The position numbers were made by a program, and so were the translations under genes. This document shows, one piece after another, positions 5,181-6,087 of a stretch of 6,087 bases of DNA. This DNA is from an uncultured Lachnospiraceae bacterium (GTDB lineage: Bacteria > Bacillota_A > Clostridia > Lachnospirales > Lachnospiraceae): NCBI GenBank assembly GCA_947175285.1, contig CAMWMM010000326.1, positions 1 to 6,087 of the forward strand. The letters are read 5' to 3'. The notes under the pieces were generated by a model. The model was not told the DNA's origin. It was given only the letters and a program-made list of their open reading frames with translations, and did no database searches. The number at the start of each line of letters is the position of its first letter. Positions within the stretch are counted from its first letter, which is position 1.

Positions 5181-6087
5181 ATGAACAACATACCAAAAGT
5201 AAAAATCGGCATTGTAGCAGTAAGCCGTGACTGCTTCCCGGCATCTTTGGCAGTCAACAGAAGAAAGGCTTTAGTGGAAGCCTATAACAAGGCATATGAT
5301 GCAGCGGATATTTATGAATGTCCTGTTTGTATCATTGAAAGTGAAATTGATATGGTCAATGCGTTAAAAGATATCAAAGAGCATGGCTGTAATGCGCTTT
5401 GCGTATATCTTGGAAACTTCGGACCGGAGATTTCAGAAACACTGCTTGCAAAACATTTCGAAGGACCGAAGATGTTCGTAGCGGCAGCAGAGGAATCTCA
5501 GAATGACTTAATCCAGGGACGCGGCGATGCTTATTGCGGTATGCTGAATGCAAGCTACAACCTGAAACTTCGTAATGTAAAAGCTTATATTCCGGAATAT
5601 CCGGTAGGTGATGCGGATGACTGCGCACAGATGATTCATGAGTTTATTCCGATTGCACGTGCTATCGTTGGACTTTCCAGCTTAAAGATTATTTCTTTCG
5701 GACCTCGTCCGCTGAACTTCTTAGCTTGTAACGCACCGATTAAGCAGCTTTACAACTTAGGCGTTGAAATAGAAGAAAATTCCGAACTGGATTTGTTTGA
5801 AGCATTCAATAAGCATGAGGGTGATGCACGTATTCCGGATATTGTAAAAGATATGGAAGCAGAACTTGGCGCCGGCAACAACAAACCGGAAATTCTGCCG
5901 AAACTGGCGCAGTATGAATTGACACTGCTTGACTGGATTGAAGACCATAAAGGTTACAGAGAATATGTTGCTATTGCAGGAAAATGCTGGCCGGCATTCC
6001 AGACACAGTTTGGATTCGTTCCCTGCTATGTCAACAGCCGTCTGACAGGAAGAGGCATTCCGGTATCCTGTGAAGTTGATATTTACG
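5181..6087 (+). CDS. L-fucose/L-arabinose isomerase-like protein (3' end cut off)
   Basis: Only the first 302 residues are in the window; the frame is open at the edge and the family usually runs to roughly 450-600 residues. Members are cytoplasmic metal-dependent aldose-ketose isomerases. The N-terminal domain begins KVKIGIVAVSRDCFPASLAVNRR-like (from residue 6) and contains CVYLGNFGPE (74-83) and ISFGPRPLNF (171-180), typical of the FucI/AraA-like fold. Near the edge, AGKCWPAFQ (266-274), PCYVNSRL (281-288) and SCEVDIY (296-302) match the region carrying the catalytic acid, with Glu298 the likely residue and Asp300 close by. The second catalytic Asp and the His ligand would lie outside. AAAGGAGG (5166-5173) sits 7 nt before the start. 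It shares an operon with xylB and the DUF4867 gene, so a substrate whose ketose product is taken by XylB is likely. Specificity cannot be read from this part. Confidence 0.8.
   Translation, partial: MNNIPKVKIGIVAVSRDCFPASLAVNRRKALVEAYNKAYDAADIYECPVCIIESEIDMVNALKDIKEHGCNALCVYLGNFGPEISETLLAKHFEGPKMFVAAAEESQNDLIQGRGDAYCGMLNASYNLKLRNVKAYIPEYPVGDADDCAQMIHEFIPIARAIVGLSSLKIISFGPRPLNFLACNAPIKQLYNLGVEIEENSELDLFEAFNKHEGDARIPDIVKDMEAELGAGNNKPEILPKLAQYELTLLDWIEDHKGYREYVAIAGKCWPAFQTQFGFVPCYVNSRLTGRGIPVSCEVDIY

Overview
The window looks like chromosome from a moderately AT-rich Gram-positive anaerobe of the Clostridia, most likely a Lachnospiraceae gut commensal. Support comes from the strong AGGAGG-type ribosome binding sites, the near-consensus sigma-A promoters (often with an extended TGn -10), a short divergent LspA, and a DUF4867-type protein beside an FGGY sugar kinase and an L-fucose/L-arabinose isomerase-like protein. 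The organism assignment is inferred from gene content, not from a marker gene. I see no mobile element, CRISPR array, rRNA or tRNA.

Layout. Positions 1-102 are non-coding and hold a possible leftward promoter that leaves the window. Positions 103-939 (-) encode an AraC-family regulator with its own promoter. Diverging from it, 1129-1578 (+) encodes a small LspA-type signal peptidase II. The space between lspA and the convergent carbamate kinase gene (1691-2626, -) holds a large nested palindromic element (1573-1656) followed by a clear intrinsic terminator (1657-1691). A 366-bp divergent intergenic region (2627-2992) then carries the arcC promoter and its double-hairpin leader on one side and the xylB promoter region on the other. 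From 2993 to the right edge runs a co-directional sugar operon: xylulokinase (2993-4462), a DUF4867 protein (4517-5140) and an L-fucose/L-arabinose isomerase-like protein (5181 to beyond 6087, cut by the window).

How the genes work together. The right-hand operon looks like a pentose (or related aldose) catabolic module. An isomerase would make a ketose, the XylB-type kinase would phosphorylate it to feed the pentose phosphate pathway, and a small cupin-like protein of unknown role sits between them. No XylA-type xylose isomerase is visible, so the usual XylA partner may be replaced by the FucI/AraA-like enzyme. ArcC makes ATP from carbamoyl phosphate in canonical form, but this copy has altered residues in two normally invariant loops. 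The AraC regulator could control the sugar genes or something to the left of the window; the sequence does not decide.

Most notable points: (1) altered active-site loops in the carbamate kinase; (2) the XylB/DUF4867/FucI-like module; (3) an identical architecture at two unrelated promoters (lspA and arcC), where TGnTATAATAAAC runs straight into a perfect 10-11 bp dyad at the transcription start; (4) the nested palindromic element between lspA and arcC.
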